From contig NZ_PNFD01000003.1 of the NCBI RefSeq assembly GCF_003254645.1, positions 186,001 through 250,000 on the forward strand: a stretch of DNA of 64,000 nucleotides, given 5' to 3'. The translations under genes were made by a program, and so were the position numbers. Below the pieces are notes generated by a model, which made no database searches, was not told where the DNA came from, and worked only from the letters and a program-made list of their open reading frames with translations. Source of the DNA: Microbacterium suaedae (GTDB taxonomy: Bacteria > Actinomycetota > Actinomycetes > Actinomycetales > Microbacteriaceae). This document shows positions 25,273 through 32,296 of the stretch, piece after piece (within the stretch, counting starts at the first letter, position 1; each line of letters begins with the position of its first letter).

Positions 25273-25508
25273 CAGAGCTTCACACCCTTCGCGATGAGGT
25301 CCTTCACAACCGACTCGATGCCACGAGCATCGATGACCTTGATGCCCTTAGCCGAGACGTTCAACGTGATCTTGCGCCCCAGCGAGGGGACGAAGTACGT
25401 CTTCTTCTGCACGTTCGGGTCGAACCGGCGCTTGGTGCGACGGTGCGAGTGCGAGACGTTGTGACCGAAACCGGGGGTGGTTCCCGTCACCTGGCACACA
25501 GCAGCCAT
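25272..25508 (-). CDS. rpmB: 50S ribosomal protein L28
   Basis: Large-subunit protein of 78 residues. [20 protein letters not shown] and [15 protein letters not shown] are typical of L28. Only one cysteine is present, so it does not carry the four-Cys zinc site. AAGGAG lies before the ATG, and a leader of about 140 bases with two perfect hairpins (25530-25548 and 25581-25595) separates it from a likely promoter (-35 GTGACC at 25682-25677, -10 TATCGT at 25658-25653, 18-nt spacer). First gene of the rpmB-rpmG-rpsN cluster. Confidence 0.95.
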   Translation of the reverse strand: MAAVCQVTGTTPGFGHNVSHSHRRTKRRFDPNVQKKTYFVPSLGRKITLNVSAKGIKVIDARGIESVVKDLIAKGVKL

Positions 25509-25529
25509 AGTTCACTCTCCTTCAATACC

Positions 25530-25595
25530 GTGGCCCAGACAGGGCCACCCAAGATCTCTTGCCTGCGCGCTCCGCCACTCGCCCGCCTGGCGGGC
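25530..25595 (-). promoter_or_regulatory. Two leader hairpins of the rpmB operon
   Basis: GTGGCCC/GGGCCAC (25530-25548, 5-nt loop) lies just before the RBS, and GCCCGCC/GGCGGGC (25581-25595) lies 33 bases further upstream. Both stems are perfect. They may regulate translation or transcription of the ribosomal-protein operon. Confidence 0.5.
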
Positions 25596-25652
25596 TGTGT
25601 TCGAACGGGAAGCACACGAACTGCGCACAGGAGTGTGCACAGCCAAAGATCA

Positions 25653-25682
25653 ACGATACCACACCTCGGGCGTGTCGGTCAC
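25653..25682 (-). promoter_or_regulatory. Promoter of the rpmB operon
   Basis: Minus-strand -35 GTGACC (25682-25677), an 18-nt spacer and -10 TATCGT (25658-25653) precede the leader. Confidence 0.45.
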
Positions 25683-25692
25683 CGAGGCCCGT

Positions 25693-27132
25693 TCACCACG
25701 GACCGACCTCGCACCAGCTGACGTCGAAGCCCTCGAGGACCCCGACCTCGACCTCCGAGGCGATGTCGTACACGCGGGTCTCGACCTCCTGCGGCAGCGG
25801 CTGCATCCCGCCGTCATACGGGTTTGCGACCACCTCCGGCGCGACGGCGATGGCGGCGTACTGTGCGCTCGGAGACGCACACACCTGCACGAGCGCGTCC
25901 CCCTGCGCCACCGTCGCCACCTCGCCGACCGAACCGTCCGCACCGACCACGACAACGCGCGCGACAGTCGGGAGCCCGTCGACCATCTCGGAATACGCGC
26001 GGAGCGTGCCGCCGTCTGCGAGGGGGATCATGTGGTTCAGGACGGTCTCGGCGCCGAGATCGACGTCCGAGACGGCCCGCTGCTCGCCCGAGGCGAGGTC
26101 GAGCTCGACGAATCCCTCATCGGCGCGGTCGATGAGAGCCGTGTAGGTCGACCGCGCGACGCCCTCGATTCCCAGCGCCGTCCCGAACGACGACACCTCA
26201 CCGTCGGCGCTCTCGCGATCGACGAGCGTGAGGTCGCCCGCGAAGTCGTTCAGCAGAAGCGACGAGGTCTCGGGGACGAACCGCCAGCGGTCGATGCTCG
26301 GCTCTTCCCCACCCACGACGACCGGCTCCACACCGGCGCCGTCGCCGAACGCATCCCGCAGGGATCCGGTGAACAGCACGCTCTCCCGCCCGCCGCCAAC
26401 AGACAGGTCGCGATCGGTGAACGTGAATCCGAAGAGCTGGCCGCGCTCCGACACCTGAAGACCCATGACGATTCCGGGGCCCGGCAGGGAGATCTCCTCC
26501 CGCCGAGGCTGTCCGTCGACCCCGCCGGATCCTCCGATATCGACGACGACGAGACCCATCCCTTCGTCGTCCACGACGCTCGCGACGAGATACCGACTGG
26601 TCACGCGGAAGTCATCGATCTGCTCCGCCTCGAACACCGTCTCGTCCGGCGTCTCACCACGGACCGCCGTGCGGACGATCTGGTCGGTCCCCGACGCGTC
26701 ACGCCGCAGCGCGAACACCTCCGCCTGCGGCGTCGTGAAGACGGTCTCGAGCGTCGACGCCGGCCCGCCGCCGACGCCCCGCGCCCCCTCGATACGCACC
26801 GTGTAGTCCACGCCCGCGTCCAGGGCGACAGGAAAGCGCACGCCGACGGTCCGCCCGGCGGCATCGACCGTGAAGTCCGTCTCGGGCTCGACCGAGACCT
26901 GTGCGGGGTCGACGCCCGCGAGCGACTGGTTCGCGGTGAAGATGACTCGGCTGCCCGACTCCCGCGTCGCGGCGGCGGGATCCACCTGCACCTCGGTGAC
27001 GCGCGGGCCCTGGGCAAGGCCGACGCCCGCGGCTCCCGCGCCGACGATCGCAAGCGCACCGAGCACGAGCGCGAACGCGCCGACGAACCGCCCGCGCGCT
27101 CGCGCCCGGCGGTGCGCGGCCCTAGTACTCAT
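25693..27132 (-). CDS. Unknown membrane-anchored protein with Big_5-like and propeller-like parts, last gene of the zinc operon
   Basis: A 479-residue protein with one N-terminal transmembrane helix (FVGAFALVLGALAIVGAGAA). The next ~100 residues resemble a bacterial Ig-like Big_5 domain (RVIFTANQSLAGVDPAQVSV through LDAGVDYTVRIEG to TLETVFTTP). The rest is made of short beta-repeat units (for example FEAEQIDDFRVTSRYLVASV and GTALGIEGVARSTYTALI), which suggests a beta-propeller. Two cysteines remain in the C-terminal part. GAGGAG precedes the ATG, and the start overlaps the YcgQ-like stop by 11 bases, so it belongs to that operon. I know no function for it; context points to an extracytoplasmic role in metal handling. 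Confidence 0.8.
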   Translation of the reverse strand: MSTRAAHRRARARGRFVGAFALVLGALAIVGAGAAGVGLAQGPRVTEVQVDPAAATRESGSRVIFTANQSLAGVDPAQVSVEPETDFTVDAAGRTVGVRFPVALDAGVDYTVRIEGARGVGGGPASTLETVFTTPQAEVFALRRDASGTDQIVRTAVRGETPDETVFEAEQIDDFRVTSRYLVASVVDDEGMGLVVVDIGGSGGVDGQPRREEISLPGPGIVMGLQVSERGQLFGFTFTDRDLSVGGGRESVLFTGSLRDAFGDGAGVEPVVVGGEEPSIDRWRFVPETSSLLLNDFAGDLTLVDRESADGEVSSFGTALGIEGVARSTYTALIDRADEGFVELDLASGEQRAVSDVDLGAETVLNHMIPLADGGTLRAYSEMVDGLPTVARVVVVGADGSVGEVATVAQGDALVQVCASPSAQYAAIAVAPEVVANPYDGGMQPLPQEVETRVYDIASEVEVGVLEGFDVSWCEVGPW

Positions 27133-27865
27133 ACGGCTCCTCGGGCTCCGGGATGCGGTCGATCGACGTGGCCTCGACGCGCAGCGTGCCTGCGTCGTCG
27201 ACGACGATCTCGCCCGTGAGCTCGATCCACTCGCCCGTTGCGAGATCCCCCGATCCCCCCGTCGCCTCGACCGGGAGCGATGCCGGCTGCGCATCGATCA
27301 CACAGTGCGTGATGACGAGCCGATTCAGGCTGAGGGATCCGCCGTCCCCCGGTGTGACGAAGCCCGTCAGCCGCACCGGCTCCCCCGCATACCGTTCGGG
27401 GCTCGTCGCCGTCGCGAAGGTCGCCGACCAGTCGCCGACGCCGAACGCCGAGGTGTCCACGATGCCGAGCTGAACGTCGTCGGCCCCCGCGAACAGCGGA
27501 GCGGATCCGGTATCGCGCTCCATCGCGAGTTCCGCCGACAGGGTCGCCGGCGGGAGCAGCACCGCCGCAAGTGTCACCGCGGAGGCGACCGCACCCCCGG
27601 CGAGCGTCGCGACGAAGCCGACACGACTCGCGCCGGTCGAAGACCCGTGATCATGGCCGTGCTCGTGCTGTTCGGATCCGAGCGGCAGCGCGAAAGAGGC
27701 CACGGCCCCGATGAGCAGCAGAACCGCCATCCCGCATGCGAACCACGCCTGCGCGGGGTTGATGTACAGCTGCAGCCGGTCGGTGACGGTCAGCCCGATG
27801 GTCACGACCGAGAGGAGCGAGGCGAGCCCGACACCGAGCCAGCGAGATCCGAGACTAGACAACAA
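27122..27865 (-). CDS. TIGR03943-family protein, YcgQ-like
   Basis: A 247-residue protein with two to three N-terminal membrane helices, a His-rich cytoplasmic or extracytoplasmic loop (EQHEHGHDHGSSTG) and a C-terminal domain with conserved GFVTPGDGGSLSLNRLVITHCVIDA. The family (TIGR03943/DUF1980) pairs with a YcgR-like DUF318 permease, and in Bacillus the pair is reported as a zinc-responsive system. The start is a TTG at 27865 that overlaps the permease stop by 11 bases. Metal-binding by the His/Cys residues is inferred. Confidence 0.82.
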   Translation of the reverse strand: MLSSLGSRWLGVGLASLLSVVTIGLTVTDRLQLYINPAQAWFACGMAVLLLIGAVASFALPLGSEQHEHGHDHGSSTGASRVGFVATLAGGAVASAVTLAAVLLPPATLSAELAMERDTGSAPLFAGADDVQLGIVDTSAFGVGDWSATFATATSPERYAGEPVRLTGFVTPGDGGSLSLNRLVITHCVIDAQPASLPVEATGGSGDLATGEWIELTGEIVVDDAGTLRVEATSIDRIPEPEEPYEY

Positions 27866-28922
27866 GGTTCATCACCGTCCCGAGCGCGAAGGCTGCCAAC
27901 AGCACGACAGCGACCACCCCGACGATCGCGCGGGTGGAGAACGTCGTGCGCAGCAGAGCGATCATCTTCACATCGACGATGGGCCCGACGAGGAGGAACG
28001 CGACGAGGGATCCCGTCGTGAACGTCGATGCGAACGAGAGCGCGAAGAAACTGTCGACGTTCGAGCAGATCGCGACGGTGACGGCGAGGAGCATCATCGC
28101 GACGATCGAGAGAACGGGGTTCGATCCGATCGCGACGAGGGCGGTGCGCGGGATCAGCACCTGCACGGCGCCGGCGACGGCGGATCCGACGATGAGCGCC
28201 GGCATCACAGCCCGCAGCTCCACGACGAACTGCGCGATCGTGCGGTTGAGCCGCGATCCGTGCGCGTCCTGCGACTCCTCGCACGTGAGCCGGAAGCGCT
28301 CTGTGAGCAGGCTCTGCGGATCCGGGTGCCGGCTGAACAGCCACCCGATGAGCAGCGCGATGCCGTAGCCGCCGAGGATGCGCGCGACGAGGATCCCGCC
28401 CGACCAGCCGAACGCCTGGTGCGTCGTGATGATCACGATGGGATTCACGATCGGCGCGGCGACGAGAAACGCCAGAGTGTCGGCGGGGGTGAGACCCCGC
28501 ATCAACAGACCCCGCGCGAACGGCACGTTGCCGCACTCGCATACGGGGATGAGCAGGCCGAGCGCGGCGAGCACCATCCGCCGCGCCCACGCCCGCTTCG
28601 GCAGCACGCGATGGACGACCTCGGCGGGCACCCACACCTGGATGACGATCGACAGGATCACGCCGAGCGCGACGAACGGCAGCGACTCGATGAGCACGCT
28701 GAGGGCGAGCGTCAGCCCATCCTGAGCGCGTGTCGAGAGCGGGTCGGCGAAGAGCTGCGGAAGCAGGGCGTCGGCCGCGAACACGGCGCCGACGACGAGC
28801 ACCCCCCAACACAACGCAGTCAATACGCGGCGCGTGGAGCGTCTCGGACGGGATCCCCCGGCCGAGCGGCCCGAATCGACTGCGTCGTGTTGGTGGGACG
28901 ACGCGCGGACGGCCTGTGCCAT
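27855..28922 (-). CDS. DUF318-family permease (YcgR-like)
   Basis: Integral membrane protein of about 355 residues, UPF0718/DUF318 family. The core shows LIPVCECGNVPFARGLLMRG with its conserved cysteine pair, AAPIVNPIVIITTHQAFG, and VAICSNVDSFFALSFAS. In this family such permeases are proposed to move metals or small solutes. The first 44 codons include an 88-nt palindromic repeat (28806-28893), so the N-terminus HQHDAVDSG...VLTALCWG is made of repeat sequence that runs into the first membrane helix. Start choice is uncertain: ATG at 28922 has a weak CGGG-rich upstream, 12 bases after the Zur stop. A start inside the repeat, such as a TTG near the beginning of VLTALCWG, would be an alternative. 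Confidence 0.8.
   Translation of the reverse strand: MAQAVRASSHQHDAVDSGRSAGGSRPRRSTRRVLTALCWGVLVVGAVFAADALLPQLFADPLSTRAQDGLTLALSVLIESLPFVALGVILSIVIQVWVPAEVVHRVLPKRAWARRMVLAALGLLIPVCECGNVPFARGLLMRGLTPADTLAFLVAAPIVNPIVIITTHQAFGWSGGILVARILGGYGIALLIGWLFSRHPDPQSLLTERFRLTCEESQDAHGSRLNRTIAQFVVELRAVMPALIVGSAVAGAVQVLIPRTALVAIGSNPVLSIVAMMLLAVTVAICSNVDSFFALSFASTFTTGSLVAFLLVGPIVDVKMIALLRTTFSTRAIVGVVAVVLLAAFALGTVMNLVV
28806..28893. repeat. Palindromic repeat copy A, inside the permease reading frame
   Basis: CCAACACAACGCAGTCAAT (28806-28824) pairs with the inverted arm 28875-28893 (17 of 19 positions). The interior also folds (CTCGG/CCGAG). The same arms bound a similar unit at 31127-31213. This copy is translated as part of the YcgR-like permease N-terminus. 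Confidence 0.85.
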
Positions 28923-28933
28923 GCCCGGGCCCG

Positions 28934-29341
28934 TCAGCGTTCGGCCTGACCGGCGGCCCGGTCGGCGCAGTCGGCGCAGATGCCGAAGATGTCGACGACG
29001 TGCTCGGCCTCCGTGAACCCGTGCGTCGCCGCGGTCTCGCGCGCCCACGTCTCGACCGCCGTCGCCTCGATCTCGACCGTGCGACCGCAACGCCGGCAGA
29101 TGAGGTGATGATGGTGCCCGCTCGACTCGCACGCACGGAAGAGGTTCTCGCCGTCCGGGCTCTGCAGGCTGTCGGCCTCGCCCGACTTCGCGAGACCGGC
29201 GAGCGTTCGGTACACGGTCGCGAGGCCGATTCCGGTGTCGTCACGGATCAGCGCGTGGAGGTCCTGCGCGCTGACGAAACCGTCGCTCTCGGCGAGCGCG
29301 TCGCGCACGCGCTCCCGCTGCCACGTGTTGCGCTGTGCCAT
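28934..29341 (-). CDS. zur: Fur-family regulator, probable zinc regulator Zur
   Basis: Metal-dependent repressor of 135 residues. Winged helix: DALAESDGFVSAQDLHALIR and TGIGLATVYRTLAGLAKSGE. The metal-binding half has HHHHLICRRCGRTVEIE with the first CxxC and IFGICADCADR with the second, the structural zinc site. Its place between znuB (10-bp gap) and the YcgR-like permease (11-bp gap), with zinc transporters around it, makes Zur the best reading. Its targets should include the two Zur-like boxes at 32266 and 31090. Confidence 0.9.
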   Translation of the reverse strand: MAQRNTWQRERVRDALAESDGFVSAQDLHALIRDDTGIGLATVYRTLAGLAKSGEADSLQSPDGENLFRACESSGHHHHLICRRCGRTVEIEATAVETWARETAATHGFTEAEHVVDIFGICADCADRAAGQAER

Positions 29342-29350
29342 GCTCCGACC

Positions 29351-30241
29351 CTACTTCCCCGCGGCGACCGGCGCGGTGTGCAGCTTCGCCGCCTCGAGGC
29401 GCGTCCGAAGCGTGCGATCGCGCCGCGCCGCGACGATGCGGCACACGAGGTAGATGGCGAAGGAAATCGTCGTGATGTACGGGCTCACCGGCAGAGTCCC
29501 CGCGATCGCGAGCAGGATGCCGCCGACGGCCGCGATGAATCCGAACAGGGCGGACAGGAGCGGCACGGCGACCGGTCCGTGGCTGATGCGCATCGCGGCG
29601 GCGGCGGGCGTGACCAGGAGGGCCATGACCAGCAGGGCGCCGATGATGTGGACGGCCGCGGCGACGATCGCGCCGAGCAGAAGCATGAAGACGATGCTGA
29701 GCCCGCGGGTCGGCAGACCCCGCGCCTCAGCCGACTGCGGGTCGAGCGAGTCGAACCGCAGCGGATTCCAGATGACGATGAGCCCCACGAGCACGATCAC
29801 GCTGAGGACGACAAGCGCGCTCAGATCCGGATTCGACACCGACACGATCTGCCCCGTCAGCAGACTGAACCGATTGGCCGAGCGACCCGAGTAGAGCGAG
29901 ATGAACAGGATCCCGAGGCCGAGACCGAACGGCATGAGCACGCCGACGATCGAGTTCCGGTCGCGCGCCTTCGCTCCGAGCACGCCGATGAGGAGCGCCG
30001 CGACGATCGCCCCGGCGAGGGAACCGGCGACGACGGATCCACCGAACAACAGGGCGGCGGCGGCACCGGCGAACGACAGCTCGCTGATGCCGTGGACGGC
30101 GAAGGCCATATCGCGCTGCATCACGAAGACGCCGATGAGGCCGCCGACGATGCCGAGCGCGGCCGCGGCGACGATCGAGTTCGTCATCAGCTGCAGCAGC
30201 GCGCCGTAATCCTCGAAGGAGAACACGTCAGACCAGCTCAT
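29351..30241 (-). CDS. znuB: Zinc/metal ABC transporter permease
   Basis: ABC-3 family permease of 296 residues with about eight helices. GVFVMQRDMAFAVHGISELS near the N-terminus, RFDSLDPQSAEARGLPTRGL in the middle and HIIGALLVMALLVTPAAAA later are ABC-3 signatures. Its ATG overlaps the last base of the znuC stop codon. It forms the membrane channel of a zinc (or manganese) importer with znuC and znuA; zinc is favoured by the Zur-like gene that follows. Confidence 0.92.
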   Translation of the reverse strand: MSWSDVFSFEDYGALLQLMTNSIVAAAALGIVGGLIGVFVMQRDMAFAVHGISELSFAGAAAALLFGGSVVAGSLAGAIVAALLIGVLGAKARDRNSIVGVLMPFGLGLGILFISLYSGRSANRFSLLTGQIVSVSNPDLSALVVLSVIVLVGLIVIWNPLRFDSLDPQSAEARGLPTRGLSIVFMLLLGAIVAAAVHIIGALLVMALLVTPAAAAMRISHGPVAVPLLSALFGFIAAVGGILLAIAGTLPVSPYITTISFAIYLVCRIVAARRDRTLRTRLEAAKLHTAPVAAGK

Positions 30242-31068
30242 CAGAACACCGCCGCCTCATCGTCGTCGTGGTGGTGCTCGTGATGCGGGTGATGCGGTTC
30301 GGCGTCGGGGATGCCGGCGACGAGAAGCCGCCCGGCGGCGCGGATCACCTGCACGGGTGCGCCGTACAGCTCGGTGAGCACCTCGCTGCGGAGCACCTCG
30401 TCGGGAGTCCCGAGCCGGAAGCGACCGCCCGCGATGTAGAGGATCCGGTCGACCGCGCCGAGGACGGGATTGACGTCGTGTGTGACGAACAGCACGCCCG
30501 CACCGCGGTCGCGCCGCTCGCGGTCGATGATCCTCGTGACAGCGCGCTGGTTCGCGAGGTCGAGGCTCGAGAGCGGCTCGTCGCAGAGCAGGAGTTCCGG
30601 CAAGTCGACGAGCGCCTGCCCGATGCGCAGACGCTGCTGCTCGCCGCCCGACAGCGACCCGACGGGGTCGTCGGCGTAGGACGTCGCACCGACAGATTCA
30701 AGGATCTCCGAGACCCGATGCGCGTCGCCTCGGCGCGGGATCGGCGGGCCGAACCGCGTGCCATTGACCCCGAGGGCCACGAGATCTTTCGCCCGCATGT
30801 TCGTGCCGAGAGGGAAGGGCCGCTGCTGCGGGATGTACCCGACATGCCGGTTGCCGCGGCGCACGGGACGACCGGCAACGCGGATCTCGCCCGCGCTCAG
30901 CCGCTGCAGCCCGAGGATCGCGCGCAGCAGCGTCGTCTTCCCGGATCCGCTCGGGCCAAGGACCGCGACGAACTCACCGGGCGCGATGTCGAGGTCGAGG
31001 TCGCGCCACAGCTCGCGCCCGCGCAGGCGCAGCGCCGCGTCGGCGATGTGCAGCACGGGATCGGTCAT
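30241..31068 (-). CDS. znuC: Zinc/metal ABC transporter ATP-binding protein
   Basis: ABC ATPase of 275 residues. Walker A is VLGPSGSGKTTLLRAILG, the signature is SLSGGEQQRLRIGQALV, Walker B is LLLCDEPLSSLD and the H-loop is VLFVTHDVNP. The C-terminus is His-rich (EPHHPHHEHHHDDDEAAVF), a feature of zinc transport proteins. I chose the ATG at 31068; a longer start at 31089 would begin at the edge of the Zur-like box (31090-31104). It is separated from znuA by that box and palindromic repeat B, so it may have its own Zur-controlled promoter. Confidence 0.9.
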   Translation of the reverse strand: MTDPVLHIADAALRLRGRELWRDLDLDIAPGEFVAVLGPSGSGKTTLLRAILGLQRLSAGEIRVAGRPVRRGNRHVGYIPQQRPFPLGTNMRAKDLVALGVNGTRFGPPIPRRGDAHRVSEILESVGATSYADDPVGSLSGGEQQRLRIGQALVDLPELLLCDEPLSSLDLANQRAVTRIIDRERRDRGAGVLFVTHDVNPVLGAVDRILYIAGGRFRLGTPDEVLRSEVLTELYGAPVQVIRAAGRLLVAGIPDAEPHHPHHEHHHDDDEAAVF

Positions 31069-31089
31069 CGGATCAGCATATCCCTGCAT

Positions 31090-31104
31090 TGATAATCGTT
31101 CTCG
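31090..31104. promoter_or_regulatory. Zur-like box upstream of znuC
   Basis: TGATAATCGTTCTCG is an imperfect palindrome sharing AATCGTT with the box in front of znuA and resembling actinobacterial Zur boxes. It lies 22-36 bases before the chosen znuC start. Confidence 0.65.
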
Positions 31105-31126
31105 GAAACGGGCTGTGACGTCCCTC

Positions 31127-31213
31127 CCAACACAACGCAGTCAAATCCGCCGCGAAAGGTCGGATATCGAGTGCTTCGGGCTCTACGCGACCGAATTGAC
31201 TGCGTTGTGTTGG
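31127..31213. repeat. Palindromic repeat copy B, between znuA and znuC
   Basis: CCAACACAACGCAGTCAAAT (31127-31146) pairs with the inverted arm 31194-31213 (one mismatch in the conserved arm). The interior contains further stems (GGTCG/CGACC, GAG/CTC). Its outer 19 bp match copy A at 28806, while the interior is diverged but alignable at its edges. Confidence 0.85.
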
Positions 31214-31235
31214 GGCACAGGAGGCTGGGGGTGCG

Positions 31236-32246
31236 TCAGGATTCGAGGGCGTCGGCGAGTGCGTCGATGTTGCCCGACATCCACTCGACATAGGAGAGGC
31301 CATCGGGGAGGGTCTCTGCGAACTCGACAATCGGCACGCCCGTGCCGTTCGCCGCGCCGATGAGCCGATCCGTCTCGGAGCCGCCCGTCTGCGCGTTGAT
31401 CACGAGCACGTCGACGTCGCCGCCCTCGACGGCGTCGATCGCATCGAGGAGGGTCGCGGGGGCGACATCCTGCCCCTCCTCGACCGCTTCGGCGAAGCCA
31501 TCGGTCGTGACGTCCTCGAGGCCGGCACCGGCGGCGAGGTATCCGCCGATCGGCTCGGTGAAGAACACCGTGCCACCGCCATGCGCCGTCTCGAGTTCCG
31601 AGAGCTGCCCCTCAAGGGCCGCAATGTCGGCGAGCACCGACTCGGCGTTCGCCGCGATCTCGTCCGCCGCATCGGGGATCCGCTCCTCGAGACCCTCGGC
31701 GAGCGTCTCGACGAAGTGCTCGACCGTGTGCGGGTCGTACCAGACGTGCTCATTGAAGCCCTCGATGTGATTGTGAGCGTGCTCGCCGTGCTCGGCGTGG
31801 GCATGCTCATCATCCGCGTCGTCGGCGTGGTCATCGAGGTCACCCTCGCCGTCGGTGCCGTCGTTCGGGTAGTCGTGGTTGAAGGCGACGACGGTGAGCG
31901 CCTCCGCACCCGATCCGTCGCCCGCGCCCGCGATGAGCTCGTCCATGAAGTGGTCGTAGCCACCACCGTTCATGATCACGAGATCGGCCTCCTGCACGGC
32001 CAGCTGGTCGCGCGCCGTCGCCTCGTACTCGTGCGGATCCTGCGTGGCGGAGTCGATGATCGCGCTCACCTCGGCGTTCTCACCGGCGACCTCCTCGGCG
32101 AGCGACGCGTAGACGCTCGTCGAGGCGACGATCCGGTACCCGACCGCCTCTTCTTCGGCCCCACCAGCGGATCCGGTGCACCCCGCGAGCACGAGGGCGG
32201 GCACGGCAAGGAGGGGCGCGGCGATGAGAGCACGGCGAGTCAGCAT
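31236..32246 (-). CDS. znuA: Zinc/metal ABC transporter substrate-binding lipoprotein
   Basis: Cluster A-I solute-binding protein of 336 residues. Lipobox is VLAGC after a twin-Arg-containing n-region (MLTRRALIA). A long acidic/His loop around residue 140 (HADDADDEHAHAEHGEHAHN) is the hallmark of zinc-specific ZnuA proteins. Metal-ligand motifs are DPHEYE, EHVWYDPHTVEHF and FFTEPIGGYL. GAGG precedes the ATG at 32246. A Zur-like box lies 20 bases upstream. First gene of the zinc island. Confidence 0.92.
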   Translation of the reverse strand: MLTRRALIAAPLLAVPALVLAGCTGSAGGAEEEAVGYRIVASTSVYASLAEEVAGENAEVSAIIDSATQDPHEYEATARDQLAVQEADLVIMNGGGYDHFMDELIAGAGDGSGAEALTVVAFNHDYPNDGTDGEGDLDDHADDADDEHAHAEHGEHAHNHIEGFNEHVWYDPHTVEHFVETLAEGLEERIPDAADEIAANAESVLADIAALEGQLSELETAHGGGTVFFTEPIGGYLAAGAGLEDVTTDGFAEAVEEGQDVAPATLLDAIDAVEGGDVDVLVINAQTGGSETDRLIGAANGTGVPIVEFAETLPDGLSYVEWMSGNIDALADALES

Positions 32247-32265
32247 GCCCTCATCATACAATGAA

Positions 32266-32280
32266 TGAGAATCGTTATCA
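32266..32280. promoter_or_regulatory. Zur-like box upstream of znuA
   Basis: TGAGAATCGTTATCA is a near-perfect palindrome and matches the Zur box pattern; it lies 20 bases before the znuA start and just past the SNF2 stop. Confidence 0.75.
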
Positions 32281-32296
32281 GCTGTGAAAGGGGTGG

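Noticed and set aside
25645..25660. Possible Zur box before rpmB (ATCGTT core)
   Set aside because: Only six bases match the znuA/znuC boxes and the flanks do not form a palindrome; the core fits a -10 box better.
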